64,000 bases of DNA. Source: Algicoccus sp048820935 (GTDB lineage Bacteria > Pseudomonadota > Gammaproteobacteria > Burkholderiales > Burkholderiaceae_B). A model generated the notes under the pieces. The model worked only from the letters and a program-made list of their open reading frames with translations. It made no database searches and had not been told where the DNA came from. Where the stretch lies: contig NZ_JBMERD010000007.1 of NCBI RefSeq assembly GCF_048820935.1, positions 1 through 64,000 of the forward strand, written 5' to 3'. Both the position numbers and the translations under genes were made by a program. The first letter of the stretch is position 1; each line of letters begins with the position of its first letter. Positions 63,944 through 64,000 of the stretch are shown here, piece by piece.

Positions 63944-64000
63944 ATGGGACTGATGACACGCATTGCCGATAAAACCGGCGCGCTCGGCAGCGTCGTTTCC
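63944..64000 (+). CDS. merC: MerC mercury transporter, 5' end only
   Basis: The visible frame reads MGLMTRIADKTGALGSVVS, the start of Tn21 MerC. merC distinguishes the Tn21 mer operon from that of Tn501. The window ends after 19 codons, so merA, merD and merE are expected beyond it. Confidence 0.9.
   Translation, partial: MGLMTRIADKTGALGSVVS

Larger units (their letters stand above)
56724..64000 (+). mobile_element. Tn21/r-determinant (Tn2670-like) segment, permuted, continuing past the window
   Basis: Order: half of res I, rest of res, tnpR, tnpA, IRtnp, acetyltransferase 3' part, catA1, IS1, acetyltransferase 5' part, IRmer, merRTPC. In Tn2670 of plasmid R100 the mer end lies to the left and tnpA to the right of res. 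The order here is that circle cut open at res. The TATTA target duplications at both Tn21 ends are intact. The base composition and codon use differ visibly from the chromosome to the left. Confidence 0.85.

Overview
The window looks like a chromosome segment of a moderate-GC betaproteobacterium of the order Burkholderiales, most like Alcaligenaceae. The evidence is gene order: rsmB-DUF4390-ntrY-ntrX-trkA-trkH, ctpA next to a MoeB-type gene and gpmA, rhodanese-grxC-secB-gpsA, argB next to a HAD phosphatase, and an orphan Bug-type solute-binding protein. These are orders I know from that group. No tRNA, rRNA or CRISPR array was seen.

Left to right. 0-1.1 kb holds a frameshifted IS200/IS605 TnpB. 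1.5-5.6 kb is the tail of a surface-polysaccharide operon (AsnB-type amidotransferase, glycosyltransferase, epimerase). 6-11 kb has an AlkA-like glycosylase and a LysR-controlled acid-degradation set (SDR, acyl-CoA ligase, Bug protein). 11-13 kb is an XRE-ImmA/IrrE plus PIN pair and an orphan antitoxin. 13-18.3 kb is a core stretch (alanine/sodium symporter, SIS protein, DolP-like lipoprotein, TlpA-like thioredoxin, ArgB, HAD). 18.3-20.7 kb is a decayed island with two HigA-type antitoxins, one HigB-type toxin, an integrase relic and a HigA relic.

20.7-54 kb is mostly housekeeping: MoeB, CtpA, EnvC-like, GpmA, rhodanese, GrxC, SecB, GpsA, TrmL, ComF-like, methyltransferase, TauE, TrkHA, NtrXY, RsmB, Fmt, Def, YggS, SelD, the tricarballylate genes tcuAB with a LysR regulator, meso-diaminopimelate dehydrogenase and an omega-aminotransferase. 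Two accessory insertions interrupt it. A DUF6088/HipBA/DUF1016 islet lies between gpsA and trmL and carries an 87-bp direct repeat of the trmL 3' end. An MscS channel and a zeta-type toxin pair lie between def and fmt. A small heat-shock gene with a sigma-32-like promoter follows at 54 kb, then an RluE-like synthase and a DapA-family aldolase.

From about 56.72 kb to the right edge the DNA is a Tn21/r-determinant segment of enterobacterial plasmid type. It begins inside the resolution site, then carries tnpR, tnpA, IRtnp, the 3' part of an acetyltransferase gene, catA1 (chloramphenicol resistance), one IS1, the 5' part of the same acetyltransferase gene, IRmer, and merR-merT-merP-merC (mercury resistance), where the window ends. 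This order is a circular permutation of Tn2670 opened at the expected res crossover point. The simplest reading is that an r-determinant circle with a single IS1 joined the chromosome through TnpR at res site I. This is the most notable observation in the window.

Several genes carry apparent single-base frameshifts or a nonsense codon (tnpB, the Bug protein, ctpA, DUF1016). Read-level checking is needed to separate real decay from sequencing error.
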